64,000 bases of DNA from Desulfuromusa sp. (GTDB taxonomy: Bacteria; Desulfobacterota; Desulfuromonadia; Desulfuromonadales; Geopsychrobacteraceae). This document shows, piece after piece, positions 8,539-18,336 of this stretch. The notes under the pieces were generated by a model. That model was not told the DNA's origin. It worked only from the letters and a program-made list of their open reading frames with translations, and did not search any database. Every line of letters begins with the position of its first letter. Within the stretch, counting starts at the first letter, position 1. The translations under genes were made by a program, and so were the position numbers. Location: contig JADGEB010000009.1 in assembly GCA_016744595.1 (NCBI GenBank), positions 31,784 through 95,783 on the forward strand, read 5' to 3'.

Positions 8539-9534
8539 TCAGGATGAGCCTCCCCCTCGTTGATTCTGCCGAATCCGAGGATCGGCTAGTGCATAACAGA
8601 TATCTGCCAATAAGTTTCCTAACAGTGTCAGCACAGCGCCCATCACCAAAATCCCCATAATTAAGGGATAGTCCCGCATCATAACACCATCGTAAAAAAG
8701 TTTCCCCATCCCTGGAATGGCAAAAATTGTTTCAAAAATAACACTACCACCAATTAACCCCGGCACCGAAAGTCCAAGGATGGTAATTACTGGTAACAGT
8801 GCATTACGTAAAGCATGTTTATAAATTACCGTTCGCTCCGACAACCCTTTTGCCCGAGCAGTGAGAATGTAATCTTGCCGGATGACCTCAAGCATATTGG
8901 AGCGCATATAACGAGAGAATCCAGCCAAACCGCCAATGGCAGATACGAATACAGGCAAAACAAGGTGACTAATCCGGTCAAGCAATTGCCCCCCCCAACT
9001 CAAATACTCGTATCCGAGAGATTTCAAACCAGAGATCGGCAATAACCCCAGACGAACACCAAACCAATCCATCAGCAGAAGAGCCAACCAGAACGACGGC
9101 ATAGCAAACCCGGTAAAAACCAGAACCGTGGTGGTACGATCAAAACCTGAATTTCGCTGAATTGCGGAGAGGATTCCCAGTGGAACAGATACAGTCAGGA
9201 TCAAAATAATTGAAAGCAGATTGAGCAAGATAGTCACAGGCAAACGTTCTAGAACCTTGTCCAAAACTGGTCGGCGATCGGTGGCAAAAGACTCTCCAAA
9301 GTCGAGCTGGATTAAACGTGACAGCCACCTGCCGTACTGAATATAAAGTGGCTGATCTAGTCCATATTGAGAACGTAAACGTTCCTGCAGCTCAGAACTG
9401 GCCTGTGGATTAAGCTGAGTCTGTAAGTCGGTTGGCTCTCCTGGCGCTAAATGAATCACAACAAAGGAGATCAATGTGATCCCCAGCAATAAGGGAACAA
9501 GCAGCAACAGACGTTTGGCGATGTAACTCAACAT
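8539..9534 (-). CDS. Peptide/oligopeptide ABC transporter permease (DppB/OppB type)
   Basis: 331 aa permease, typical DppB: N-terminal TM ([20 protein letters not shown]), the conserved periplasmic helix region ([19 protein letters not shown]), then the BPD_transp_1 core with the EAA loop near [20 protein letters not shown] and the signature [20 protein letters not shown]. The frame extends to 9579, but the ATG at 9534, 5 nt after the substrate-binding protein stop, fits DppB N-termini. Forms the heteromeric channel with the DppC-like protein; the gene between them encodes the MshEN protein. Confidence 0.92.
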   Translation of the reverse strand: MLSYIAKRLLLLVPLLLGITLISFVVIHLAPGEPTDLQTQLNPQASSELQERLRSQYGLDQPLYIQYGRWLSRLIQLDFGESFATDRRPVLDKVLERLPVTILLNLLSIILILTVSVPLGILSAIQRNSGFDRTTTVLVFTGFAMPSFWLALLLMDWFGVRLGLLPISGLKSLGYEYLSWGGQLLDRISHLVLPVFVSAIGGLAGFSRYMRSNMLEVIRQDYILTARAKGLSERTVIYKHALRNALLPVITILGLSVPGLIGGSVIFETIFAIPGMGKLFYDGVMMRDYPLIMGILVMGAVLTLLGNLLADICYALADPRIRQNQRGGGSS

Positions 9535-9539
9535 AGAAA

Positions 9540-11186
9540 TTACCTGGAATATTTTTGCTCTGCTTGCGGCACAAACCACTGATTGAAATTATAGCGAATT
9601 CCGGCTGGAGCAGCCTCTACTCCACGAAACCGTTTGGAAACAGCTGGCAAAGCTTCTCCAACATATAAAAACGTGTACGGTTGTTCCTCGGCCAATATTT
9701 CCTGTAAACGATCATAATAAACTTTTCTCTGTTGCAAATCAAAAACCCGCCGACCCTCTTCCAGCAGATTATCAACCTCTCTATTTTTGAAACCGATAAA
9801 GTTCAGCTCACGTGGTCCGGTTTTACTGGAATGCCAGATATTAAACTGGTCGGGTTCTGGGCCACCAGTCCAAGCCAGGATAGTTGCATCAAAATTCCCT
9901 GGATTGATAAATTCTTTGAGAAAAGTCGCCCACTCAATAATCCGCAGCTTCACCGCAACGCCAACCTCCTTGAAACGACGTTGAATAATTTCGCCCGTTT
10001 TTGAACGCAAATCATTTCCCTGATTGGTGACAATAGTAAAAGACAGCTCCTTGCCATCCTTATCCAGAATGCCATTATCATCAGTATCCCGCCAGCCTGC
10101 CTCCGCTAAAAGAAGTCGAGCTTTCTCAGGATTGTACGAATACTTTGGAACCGCAGAATTATAGACCCAGGTGTCAGGCTTGTATGGACCAGTCGCAACG
10201 CTACCGTAGCCTAACAGAACACCATCAATAAGCTCCTGCTTGTTAATAGCATAGGAAAGAGCTTGCCTGACCCGTTTATCCTGAAAAAGGGGTCGATTTA
10301 GATTATAGCCAAGGTAAGTATAACCAAAACTTAAATAACGGTATTTATTATACAGCCGTTTAAAAGCAGAGGTATCGGTCTGTCGATCAAACTGCAATGG
10401 CGAAAGCCCCATAAAGTCGAGACTTCCGGTTTGTAGTTCAAGAAACTGCGTAGAAATATCCGGGATAATTCGGTACACAACCCGTTTAATGTGGGGTTGC
10501 CCTTCAAAATAGTCAGGGTTAGATTCAAGAACAATTTTCTCCCCCCCGACCCATTCAACAAATTTGTACGGCCCAGTTCCAACAGGCTTGCGTGCTAGTG
10601 GACTCTTGGTGATATCTACCCCACTCAAAAGATGTTTCGGATGTATCGACATCGCCCAACTGATCAGAGCAGGGGCATATGGTTTATCGTAATGGACAAT
10701 AAAGGTGTATGGATCAGGCGCTTCAACTCCCGTCACCTGTTTGAATGATTCAGCATAAGAAGTCGGAGTCTTTGGATCAATATAAAGTCGGTAATTGAAC
10801 TCAACATCAGCCGAAGTAAAGGGAGTTCCATCATGCCATGTCACCCCTTTTTTCAAATAAAAAGTTATGGTCAAATTATCATCAGAAATATCCCAGCTTT
10901 GAGCAAGCTCTCCCTCAATTTGCAGATCTTTATCATAACGAACCAATCCATTATAGATCATGCTGTTAATAGAACTTGAAGCAGAATCTGAAGCCAAAAC
11001 CGGCAACAGCGTACTGGCATCGCCAATGGAAGCCTCGATAAAAGTATCTCCAAATTCAGGGGTCAGCGCCTCTACAACGCCCGGATGATTATCTTCATTT
11101 GAGTTATTACAGGCGCTGACAAATAATGACATCAAGCTAATAAGCAGAAGATAAATTGTTTTTTTTATCATAAGAATCATAATCAT
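9540..11186 (-). CDS. Periplasmic peptide-binding lipoprotein (DppA/OppA, SBP family 5)
   Basis: 548 aa solute-binding protein of ABC family 5. A lipoprotein signal ([16 protein letters not shown], Cys near residue 26) indicates membrane anchoring. The SBP_bac_5 signature region ([20 protein letters not shown], then [19 protein letters not shown]) and the later [20 protein letters not shown] are clear. ATGs at 11186, 11180 and 11171 are all possible; the first is given. It is preceded by the LolB-like lipoprotein gene (5-nt gap) and followed by the dppB gene (5-nt gap). The ligand is a di/oligopeptide by family and is not determinable here. Confidence 0.9.
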   Translation of the reverse strand: MIMILMIKKTIYLLLISLMSLFVSACNNSNEDNHPGVVEALTPEFGDTFIEASIGDASTLLPVLASDSASSSINSMIYNGLVRYDKDLQIEGELAQSWDISDDNLTITFYLKKGVTWHDGTPFTSADVEFNYRLYIDPKTPTSYAESFKQVTGVEAPDPYTFIVHYDKPYAPALISWAMSIHPKHLLSGVDITKSPLARKPVGTGPYKFVEWVGGEKIVLESNPDYFEGQPHIKRVVYRIIPDISTQFLELQTGSLDFMGLSPLQFDRQTDTSAFKRLYNKYRYLSFGYTYLGYNLNRPLFQDKRVRQALSYAINKQELIDGVLLGYGSVATGPYKPDTWVYNSAVPKYSYNPEKARLLLAEAGWRDTDDNGILDKDGKELSFTIVTNQGNDLRSKTGEIIQRRFKEVGVAVKLRIIEWATFLKEFINPGNFDATILAWTGGPEPDQFNIWHSSKTGPRELNFIGFKNREVDNLLEEGRRVFDLQQRKVYYDRLQEILAEEQPYTFLYVGEALPAVSKRFRGVEAAPAGIRYNFNQWFVPQAEQKYSR

Positions 11187-11191
11187 TTCAC

Positions 11192-11947
11192 TTATGGCAA
11201 TGGTTCGAGCAGAACATTTGGAGGCCTTTTCAGGTAGAACTGAGTCCTATCAATCTCCCCATTGACCTTCAGTTCAGAGAAATTCACTTTAACTTGAGTC
11301 TGCTCCTGAGGCATCGAAATTCCAATCGCATGGGGGAATTTATCCTTTCCTGAAATTTTCTTATAATCGACAGATAGGTACAATTCTTCAGACTTATAGT
11401 AGCGACAACCGATCAACAGTAATTGTCGGTCAAATAATAGTTCTTGTCGGCTGTCGCTCCCAGACAGAACCAGTGTTAAAGAAGCGGATGATGTTTCAAC
11501 GCTGCTATGTTGATAAGCTATCAGCGGGGGGTCATAGAGCAATAGCTCCAATAAATCTTCAGTCTTAAGGGGAACCCGAACAAAGCGGAAAATATTTTCA
11601 TAACTGGCGGAGCCACGCAGGAATCTTCCCGGAACGGTCGTATTGAGAAAGACTGAAAGCATCTCACCATTAGAGGCCATTTGTAAAATCAGCTGACCAA
11701 ACCCGCTTAACACATCAGCTCGCAGACGATTCGGTTTTTGTAATAATAGAAACTGTTGACTCGAAAAAAACTTATCCCCAGTCGTTAGAGAAACGCTTGC
11801 AGCCCCATCCAATGATAGATATTGCCCCGATTCAGAGGCAATCTTGCTCAATAGCTGATCTGCCGTTGGGATCGTAGTCCATACTGGAGCAGCAGGACGG
11901 ATGCAGCCAATCAGGACAACCAACAGAATAAAAATTAGCCAGCGCAT
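11192..11947 (-). CDS. LolB/LolA-fold (DUF4292-like) lipoprotein
   Basis: 251 aa lipoprotein: MRWLIFILLVVLIGC has a consensus lipobox with Cys15. The rest reads as a LolA/LolB-type half-barrel: AASVSLTTGDKFFSSQQFLL, then QKPNRLRADVLSGFGQLILQ, a pattern common to outer-membrane lipoproteins of the DUF4292/LolB kind. The ATG at 11947 overlaps the TPR gene stop by one base (TGATG), showing translational coupling. It probably resides in the outer membrane. A role in peptide uptake or lipoprotein handling is suggested only by its neighbours. Confidence 0.6.
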   Translation of the reverse strand: MRWLIFILLVVLIGCIRPAAPVWTTIPTADQLLSKIASESGQYLSLDGAASVSLTTGDKFFSSQQFLLLQKPNRLRADVLSGFGQLILQMASNGEMLSVFLNTTVPGRFLRGSASYENIFRFVRVPLKTEDLLELLLYDPPLIAYQHSSVETSSASLTLVLSGSDSRQELLFDRQLLLIGCRYYKSEELYLSVDYKKISGKDKFPHAIGISMPQEQTQVKVNFSELKVNGEIDRTQFYLKRPPNVLLEPLP

Positions 11948-13686
11948 CAATGTTCCTCCCCAAGCATTTTTTTAAGTTTTTCTTCAATCTGTTGCGCCTG
12001 AGGATCTAACTCCAAAGCGCGCTGGTACGCTGCCGCTGCCTTCTCCCAAAGATTCATAGCTCGATAGAGATCCCCTAAATGTTCCTGAATCACAGCATCA
12101 TCAGGGTGCAAATCGGTCGCTTCTTCAAGCTGTTCACGACTTTCAGAATAACGTCCCATTTTAAAATATATCCACCCTAAGGTATCAACAATATAACCGC
12201 TAGGGTTTATAGCTAGAGCTCTTTCTGCCCGAGACAACGCTAACGGCAGATCAATCTCTTTTTCTGCCTGATGATAAGCGAGAAAGTTTAAAGCATCAGA
12301 ATGGGCATCATCCAGTAGCAAAATATTTTCCATCGTCTGCACTGCAGCCTGACGTTTGTCGTGTTTTTCGTATATTATCCCAAGTTGGTAAAGCAGTTGA
12401 GTTGCATCGGGATACTTTTCAACTCCAGCCAGAGCAACCTTAATCGCCTCTTCAAAGTCTTCTCTATCTCCAAGAAAAACAACCAGATAATAGTACAGTT
12501 CTGGCCGCTGGATACCTTCCTCTATCATCTGCCGCAATATTTCAATCGCCCGTTCATCCTGACCAGACTGCTTATACAGGTACGCCAATTGCAGCCGGGC
12601 ATCCGCATAAAGAGATGAGTCATTACCAACCGCCTCCAAGACAGTAGTCGCATCTGCAGATTTTTCTTGCCCCAACAAGGCCATGGCTAAATAATAGCGA
12701 ACACCATCCTGGTGACTGTCCTGCTCAAGCTGCAGGCGAAAAGCACCTTCAGCCTCAATCCAGTTTTCCAGATCCAGCTGAATCAATCCAATCCGGTTAA
12801 GAACATGCTGATTCTTTGGATACTGCTGCCACACTGCCTTAAATTGGACGAGAGCATCCTCTAAGTTGTGTTTATCCAAAAAGTATTGCCCCAATTGCTG
12901 CCGGACTCCCGCTGCCCTTGGATTCTGAATAATAAACGACTGATACAGTTCAAACGCGGCATCTGGGTTCTGCTGTTCCAATAACTTTCCATAGTCAAGA
13001 GCCGCCTGCAGGTGGTCAGGTTGTTGCTTAAGCAGCCGTTGATAGGTTGCAGATGCTTTTCCTGCCTGTTCATTTTCCAGATAGAGGCGAGCCAACGCAA
13101 GCTGCGCCAAAACAGCCTCTGGGTGCTGCTTTAGCAGTGCCTCCAACACCGAAGTTGCTTCATCATTCCGGTTAAGCCGGGTAAGAGCCATCGCCAGTCT
13201 TAACTGTAGTGCCCCATGGTCAGGTTCCTGCTGTAATGCTTGACGAAAATGTTCAATTGCGAGGGTATAATTCTGTTGATGACTAAGCACATCCCCTAGC
13301 AGTTCATGCCCAGCCACACTCTCTGAATCTCTAGCCAGAAGAATTTTCAAAGCTGCAACCGCTTGTTCCGGTTGTTGTTGGTGCAAATAAGCCTTAGCCA
13401 AAATCAACTGCAGGTAGTCGGACTGAGGATCAAAGCTAATTGCCCGGGTGAGAGCCTCTATTGCTTCCTCCCAATGGTTTTCTGCCCCCAGTATCCTGAA
13501 TTCACTGAAAGCAAATAGTGCCTTCGCTTCCGGATCAACCAATTCTGACCGATATGTAGCGGAGCTAGCAATATGTGAAACTGCCTCTGGTGGCAAGCTA
13601 ACAGAACTACAACCGGAGATATGAAGCAGGACAAGAAGCAACCCAAAAGCTATTTTTTCAATCCCTGCAAGATATTGAATCTTCAA
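11947..13686 (-). CDS. TPR-repeat lipoprotein
   Basis: 579 aa. It starts with TTG (13686), preceded by AAAGGA at suitable spacing. The signal FGLLLVLLHISGC ends in a lipobox Cys at residue 26. From about residue 60 to the end it consists of TPR units, for example QPEQAVAALKILLARDSESV, YTLAIEHFRQALQQEPDHGA and WEKAAAAYQRALELDPQAQQ. Such proteins are protein-protein scaffolds at the envelope, and outer-membrane anchoring is likely. First gene of the operon that continues through the LolB-like lipoprotein, DppA, DppB, MshEN and DppC. The specific role is unknown. Confidence 0.8.
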   Translation of the reverse strand: MKIQYLAGIEKIAFGLLLVLLHISGCSSVSLPPEAVSHIASSATYRSELVDPEAKALFAFSEFRILGAENHWEEAIEALTRAISFDPQSDYLQLILAKAYLHQQQPEQAVAALKILLARDSESVAGHELLGDVLSHQQNYTLAIEHFRQALQQEPDHGALQLRLAMALTRLNRNDEATSVLEALLKQHPEAVLAQLALARLYLENEQAGKASATYQRLLKQQPDHLQAALDYGKLLEQQNPDAAFELYQSFIIQNPRAAGVRQQLGQYFLDKHNLEDALVQFKAVWQQYPKNQHVLNRIGLIQLDLENWIEAEGAFRLQLEQDSHQDGVRYYLAMALLGQEKSADATTVLEAVGNDSSLYADARLQLAYLYKQSGQDERAIEILRQMIEEGIQRPELYYYLVVFLGDREDFEEAIKVALAGVEKYPDATQLLYQLGIIYEKHDKRQAAVQTMENILLLDDAHSDALNFLAYHQAEKEIDLPLALSRAERALAINPSGYIVDTLGWIYFKMGRYSESREQLEEATDLHPDDAVIQEHLGDLYRAMNLWEKAAAAYQRALELDPQAQQIEEKLKKMLGEEH

Positions 13687-13735
13687 AAAAATGTTCCTTT
13701 GGTAGATGGTATTATGAAAAACATGAATTATCGAT

Positions 13736-13765
13736 TAAGTAGCACACTCATTTCGCGAGCGTCAA
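13736..13765 (-). promoter_or_regulatory. Possible promoter of the TPR/Dpp operon
   Basis: Minus strand TTGACG (13765-13760), then 18 nt, then TACTTA (13741-13736), about 50 nt upstream of the TPR gene start. The -10 is only moderate. Confidence 0.3.
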
Positions 13766-13790
13766 ACCCTTTAGAGGTCGCCTAAGTAAC

Positions 13791-13818
13791 TTTACAGAGT
13801 TGAAATCTCTGGTAAAAT
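13791..13818 (+). promoter_or_regulatory. Possible sigma70 promoter of the partner-switching operon
   Basis: TTTACA (13791-13796), 16 nt, TAAAAT (13813-13818), about 105 nt ahead of the first gene at 13926. Together with the opposing candidate this explains the 239-bp divergent intergenic region. Confidence 0.4.
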
Positions 13819-13925
13819 CCAACTATGTGTAGCCTGTAATTATTGTTGTAATTCTGTTCTTTCAAGATTAGTCTGTAAAATGCATCTTCAAAACAAAAGA
13901 TATCAATAAAGAATTTGGGATATTA

Positions 13926-14198
13926 ATGACAGAAAGAAGCTCATCGATGAAAGAGTCTCAAGGAAGTTCAATCAGAGAAGCTTGGTTACTTTGCCTCGTT
14001 CTGGGCTTGATCATGATCAATTTTCCGTTCATCCACATATTTAATACGGAACAATTTATTTTTGGTGTTCCCAAGCTTGTTCTCTATTTCTTTATCGGCT
14101 GGCCTTTATCTATTGTTGTTATCTGGTTTTTCGTCCGCTACATGGGAAATGGCTCGCAAAATACCTCCACAATTCTGGAGGACAAAAGCGACCCATGA
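13926..14198 (+). CDS. Small two-TM protein upstream of a transporter-type receptor (CbrX-like position)
   Basis: 90 aa with two predicted TM segments (AWLLCLVLGLIMINFPFIHI and a second from about VPKLVLYFFIGWPLSIVVIW). An internal ATG at 13947 could be the true start. Its stop overlaps the next gene's ATG by 4 nt (ATGA), implying translational coupling. Position and topology recall CbrX, the small protein translated just before the SLC5-type sensor kinase CbrA in Pseudomonas, and other small symporter-associated subunits. Homology cannot be shown from the sequence alone. It probably assembles with or stabilises the symporter domain of the next protein. Confidence 0.6.
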   Translation: MTERSSSMKESQGSSIREAWLLCLVLGLIMINFPFIHIFNTEQFIFGVPKLVLYFFIGWPLSIVVIWFFVRYMGNGSQNTSTILEDKSDP

Positions 14199-17100
14199 TT
14201 TCAGCTAAAAATGTCCTTTTTATGTCGATGATCTCCGCCAAAACTGTCTTACTTGTTTCACTTGGCTATTTTGCGCTGTTATTTCTGGTTGCTCTATATG
14301 CTGAAAAATGCCGTAAAACTGGCACCTGTCTCCTGAAAAATTCACATGTCTACTCATTATCTCTAGCAGTCTATTGTACAAGTTGGACATTTTACGGCAG
14401 TGTTGGGAAAGCAGCCACCAGCGGTCTGGAATTTCTCCCCATCTATCTAGGCCCAACTCTGATTGCCTTTGCCTGGTGGTTTTTACTTCGTAAAATGGTA
14501 TTGATCAGTAAGCAACAAAACATTACCAGTATTGCTGACTTTCTTTCCAGTCGTTATGATCGCTCTACCGTTCTTGGTGCCATCGTCACTCTATTTGCTG
14601 TCTTTGGGATTACACCCTATATAGCGCTACAATTGAAAGCTATTGCCCAGACATTGGGTATTTTATCGATGCCATTAACATCTCCCAGCACTGGCTTATA
14701 CGATTATACATCCAAGCTTCCAGGGAGCATTGATATTGCGTTTTTCGTTGCCCTGTTGCTGGCATTATTTGGCATGTTGTTTGGAGCCAGAAACCTTGAT
14801 GCCTCAGAGAAACATGAGGGGCTGGTTGTCGCAGTTGCTTTTGAATCTCTGGTGAAATTAGTCGCTTTTCTTGCTGTCGGCATTTTTGTTACATATGGCT
14901 TATTTGATGGTTTTATCGATATCTTCCAACAATTTTATGAACAGTTCCCAGAACGACGCGATTTACTTCTCCTTGGCACCGAACAAACCCCCTACACCAA
15001 GTGGTTTACGCTGATCATCCTGTCAATGATGGCAGTCATGTTTCTGCCCCGGCAATTTCACATTATGATCACAGAAAATACCGACGAGAAGCATATAAAA
15101 TCGGCAATGTGGAAATTCCCAGCCTACCTTTTTCTGATCAATCTGTTTGTTTTGCCAATTGCTCTTGGTGGTCTAATAATCAATGGGGGCGATACCACCC
15201 AAGCAGATTACTTTGTCCTGACTCTGCCACTCTCTTCAGGACATCCATGGTTAGCGCTGTTGGTCTTCATTGGTGGTCTGTCTGCCTCTGCCGGAATGGT
15301 CATGGTTTCATCAGTGACTATAGCAACTATGGTTCTGAACCATCTGGTCATGCCGATTATCCTGAAAATGAACATTCAAGCACAAAACATATCGGGCTTA
15401 TTGATCAACATCAAAAGGCTCGGCATTCTTGGGGTCATCTTCATCGGCTATTTCTATTTTAAGCTTATCGGCAGCTCTTATGCCCTGGTCAACATGGGTC
15501 TGATATCCTTTGCTGCTGTCACTCAATTTGCACCCGCCGTAATTGGTGGTCTTTTCTGGAAAAGAGCCAACCGGAAAGCTGCGATATCAGGAATTAGCCT
15601 AGGCTTTATTCTATGGTTTTATACTCTCCTCATTCCATCTTTTGTGCGCTCTGGATGGCTCAGTTCAGACATTCTCCAAAATGGTTTATATGGCATCAAC
15701 CTATTAAAACCTTTGGAATTATTTGGCCTGCGTGGATTTGATATTTATACCCACTCCCTATTCTGGAGTATGCTTTTCAATCTAGCTGCTTACTTGACGT
15801 TATCGTTCTTTGCCAAACAAACAGAAGCAGAAGAAATTCAAGCCGAAAAATTTGTTGATATTTTTGTGGAACAGGCTCCACAACAAAGCAAACTAAAACG
15901 CATCAGCAAAGCACCAACCGTCATGGAATTTGTTGAATTAATGTCCAAATTCATTGGCGAAAAACCTGCCCAAGCCGCAATAACTGAATATTTAAGTAAT
16001 CAGGAGATTGATGCCAGAGGAAATCTTTCAGATCACGAGATTCCAAATCTGAAAAGTTTCACTGAACGCACCCTTGCCGGTCATGTCGGGGCAGCTCCTG
16101 CACGCATTATTCTGGAAAACTACCTAGAAGCTCGCGGCAGTGAAATGGAGGATGTCTTCGATATTTTTGGCACTGTCACTATTAGTCATGCCTCCAGTCG
16201 AGAGCAATTGAGTGTATTGTACGATGCTGCGCAAATTGTTTCCAGCGAAGAGGATTTTCAGAAAACCCTAGATAACATTCTGGAACTACTTGCTCAACAA
16301 TTTAAATTTGACCTCTGTGTAATCCGCTTCCTGGAGCCGGAATCAATGACACTCATGGTCAAGAGTTTGGTTGGTTCTTCATCGGAACATTTTGGTCAAT
16401 TTGAGCGAAATCTCAATATGGATACCTACATTGGTCAGGCATTTCTGTCTAATTCTACTACAGTTGTCAATGATGCCGATTTCATCGAAAAAACCCTGTC
16501 GGCAAAGCATGTAAAGCGCGATGGAATCACCTGTCTGGCTCACACTCCAATAGTATTTGAAGGAGAACCGGTGGGAATCCTCTCGGCTTTTTCAAAAACC
16601 ACAAAAGGAATTTTTACTAATGAGTTTATTGCCCTGTTCGAAAACCTCGCTGGCCAGGTTGGAATAGCGTGGCGCAACGATCAACAGCTACAGAAGCTTC
16701 TACGGGGGCGAGAGCAAGAACGGGAAATGCAAATTGCCAGAGACATTCAGAAAACCCTTTTACCATCAAACCTCCCCAATCTGGATAATATTGCTGTTGC
16801 CGGCCTTTGTGTCTCTGCTCATCAGGTTGGAGGGGACTATTACGACTTTATTGAACGCGACAATTCATCTTATGACCTAATCATAGCTGATGTCTCAGGA
16901 CACAGCATCGGTTCAGCACTGATCATGGCTGAAACACGCACCTTTATCCATGCGCGCATGGAAAGTATTAAACAACCAGCTGAAATGTTAAGTGCGCTCA
17001 ATGGTTACTTCCTTAAAGATCTGGATCGCTCCGATCTGTTTGTCACCATGTTTTACCTACAGTATAACCCTGTCAATCATCGACTTATTTATGGAAACGC

Positions 17101-17446
17101 CGGTCACAACACTCCACTTCTGTGGAAAAATCGAGAACGGAAGATCGTCACCCTTGATACGGAAGGAATGATTTTCGGTATCAAAAGTGATATTACTTTT
17201 GAACAAAAAGCAACCGACCTTGAGCCGGGAGATATCCTCCTTTTATACACAGATGGCATTATTGAGGCTGAGAACAAAGATAAAGTTTTTTTCGGAATTG
17301 AGAGATTAGGAAAATTACTTGAGGAATCTGATGATTTAACTCCTCAAGAACTAATAGACCGGATTATGACACAAGGACGAATCTTCACCGGAATGCGCCA
17401 TTTCAATGATGATATCACTCTGGTTGTTATGAAGGTTCTAAAATGA
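14195..17446 (+). CDS. SLC5/SSS symporter-like receptor fused to linker, GAF and SpoIIE/PP2C phosphatase domains
   Basis: 1083 aa. Residues about 1-530 are a sodium:solute symporter-like membrane domain of the CbrA/PutP type (SLAVYCTSWTFYGSVGKAA, then FLPIYLGPTLIAFAWWFLL). Residues about 565-650 are a helical linker (VMEFVELMSKFIGEKPAQAA) resembling the STAC domain that follows SLC5 in sensor kinases. Residues about 665-820 are GAF-like. Residues about 838-1083 are a SpoIIE/RsbU PP2C phosphatase with all metal ligands: VGGDYYDF, ADVSGHSIGSA, GNAGHN, LLLYTDGIIEA, NDDITLVV. The helix before it (EREMQIARDIQKTLLPSNL) is standard. Followed by STAS and RsbW-like genes, so its likely substrate is the phosphorylated STAS protein. 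An 11-codon near-duplicate (MISAKNVL/MISAKTVL) marks the N-terminus. Confidence 0.85.
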   Translation: MISAKNVLFMSMISAKTVLLVSLGYFALLFLVALYAEKCRKTGTCLLKNSHVYSLSLAVYCTSWTFYGSVGKAATSGLEFLPIYLGPTLIAFAWWFLLRKMVLISKQQNITSIADFLSSRYDRSTVLGAIVTLFAVFGITPYIALQLKAIAQTLGILSMPLTSPSTGLYDYTSKLPGSIDIAFFVALLLALFGMLFGARNLDASEKHEGLVVAVAFESLVKLVAFLAVGIFVTYGLFDGFIDIFQQFYEQFPERRDLLLLGTEQTPYTKWFTLIILSMMAVMFLPRQFHIMITENTDEKHIKSAMWKFPAYLFLINLFVLPIALGGLIINGGDTTQADYFVLTLPLSSGHPWLALLVFIGGLSASAGMVMVSSVTIATMVLNHLVMPIILKMNIQAQNISGLLINIKRLGILGVIFIGYFYFKLIGSSYALVNMGLISFAAVTQFAPAVIGGLFWKRANRKAAISGISLGFILWFYTLLIPSFVRSGWLSSDILQNGLYGINLLKPLELFGLRGFDIYTHSLFWSMLFNLAAYLTLSFFAKQTEAEEIQAEKFVDIFVEQAPQQSKLKRISKAPTVMEFVELMSKFIGEKPAQAAITEYLSNQEIDARGNLSDHEIPNLKSFTERTLAGHVGAAPARIILENYLEARGSEMEDVFDIFGTVTISHASSREQLSVLYDAAQIVSSEEDFQKTLDNILELLAQQFKFDLCVIRFLEPESMTLMVKSLVGSSSEHFGQFERNLNMDTYIGQAFLSNSTTVVNDADFIEKTLSAKHVKRDGITCLAHTPIVFEGEPVGILSAFSKTTKGIFTNEFIALFENLAGQVGIAWRNDQQLQKLLRGREQEREMQIARDIQKTLLPSNLPNLDNIAVAGLCVSAHQVGGDYYDFIERDNSSYDLIIADVSGHSIGSALIMAETRTFIHARMESIKQPAEMLSALNGYFLKDLDRSDLFVTMFYLQYNPVNHRLIYGNAGHNTPLLWKNRERKIVTLDTEGMIFGIKSDITFEQKATDLEPGDILLLYTDGIIEAENKDKVFFGIERLGKLLEESDDLTPQELIDRIMTQGRIFTGMRHFNDDITLVVMKVLK

Positions 17447-17543
17447 TACACAAATTACCAATTTTACAGTCAGCTGTGCAAAAATAGGGTACAATTAATA
17501 CCACATAGTAAATATCACTAAACTCGATTAAGGGAGAACTTGC

Positions 17544-17879
17544 ATGCAGTTAAATATGACCGAACAGGGCGATATTGTAATGATCAGCGTCGATGAAGAA
17601 CGAATGGATGCCCATAACAGCGGAGACCTTAAAGAACAGATGCTGCAACTGTTTGACGAAGGTAAATGTAGTCTGGTGATTGATTTGAGTGCGGTTCGAT
17701 TCATCGATTCATCAGGTCTTGGTGCTTTGGTTTCTGGTTTTAAAAACGCCAGTGCCCGAGAAGGTAGTCTCAAACTGTGCTGCTTGCAGCCTCAGGTTCG
17801 TTCAATGTTTGAACTGACACGTTTACATCGAGTTTTTGAAATTTTTACAAATCAAGAAGAAGCTTTGAGCAGCTTCTAG
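17544..17879 (+). CDS. Anti-sigma factor antagonist (STAS domain, SpoIIAA/RsbV type)
   Basis: 111 aa single STAS domain. The phosphorylation-site loop VRFIDSSGLGALVSG (Ser56/Ser57) matches SpoIIAA/RsbV. The start is supported by GGGAGA upstream. In partner switching the unphosphorylated form binds the RsbW-like kinase and releases its target; the kinase phosphorylates it and a PP2C phosphatase (previous gene) resets it. All three components are consecutive on the plus strand. The gap after the receptor gene is 97 nt, with no terminator seen. Confidence 0.9.
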   Translation: MQLNMTEQGDIVMISVDEERMDAHNSGDLKEQMLQLFDEGKCSLVIDLSAVRFIDSSGLGALVSGFKNASAREGSLKLCCLQPQVRSMFELTRLHRVFEIFTNQEEALSSF

Positions 17880-17908
17880 TCAGCCAATTCTTCCGTTGAA
17901 AGAGATAC

Positions 17909-18331
17909 ATGTCAAAACAGGTCAAGATTGATATCACAGTTCCCAACCAGACCAAATACCTCGGGATGATTGGACGGATTGGAGAGAGTATGGCTTACTC
18001 CCTGAAGAGCTATCAAGGGAATCGCAGGGAGCTAGCCTATCACCTTAATCTGGTTCTAACTGAAGCGCTAGCCAACGCGATAAGCCATGCTAACGACTTC
18101 GATCCGGACAAAGATGTCAGAGTTGTGATCTCCGCCTCTGATCAAGAGCTGATCATCAAGGTTTTTGATCAGGGGCTAGGTTTTGATATTGAAACACTGG
18201 CAAAGTTTAAAGCACGAGCTAGCGATGAAGGTGGCCGTGGTATCCAACTCATTTTTAAGCTCATGGATCAAGTCAGATATATGCGGGAGGGAGACGGTAA
18301 CGTCTTGGAGATGGTCAAGTATCTCCATTAA
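17909..18331 (+). CDS. RsbW-like anti-sigma factor / serine kinase (HATPase_c)
   Basis: 140 aa GHKL ATPase domain. The N-box (LTEALANAISHAND), G1 box (VFDQGLGFDI) and G2 box (DEGGRGIQLI) are present, so it should bind ATP and phosphorylate the STAS partner. The usual target of RsbW proteins is a sigma factor, but none is encoded in the window, so the output may be a remote sigma factor or another partner. It ends 5 bp from the convergent response regulator gene with no terminator between. Confidence 0.88.
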   Translation: MSKQVKIDITVPNQTKYLGMIGRIGESMAYSLKSYQGNRRELAYHLNLVLTEALANAISHANDFDPDKDVRVVISASDQELIIKVFDQGLGFDIETLAKFKARASDEGGRGIQLIFKLMDQVRYMREGDGNVLEMVKYLH

Positions 18332-18336
18332 CGATC

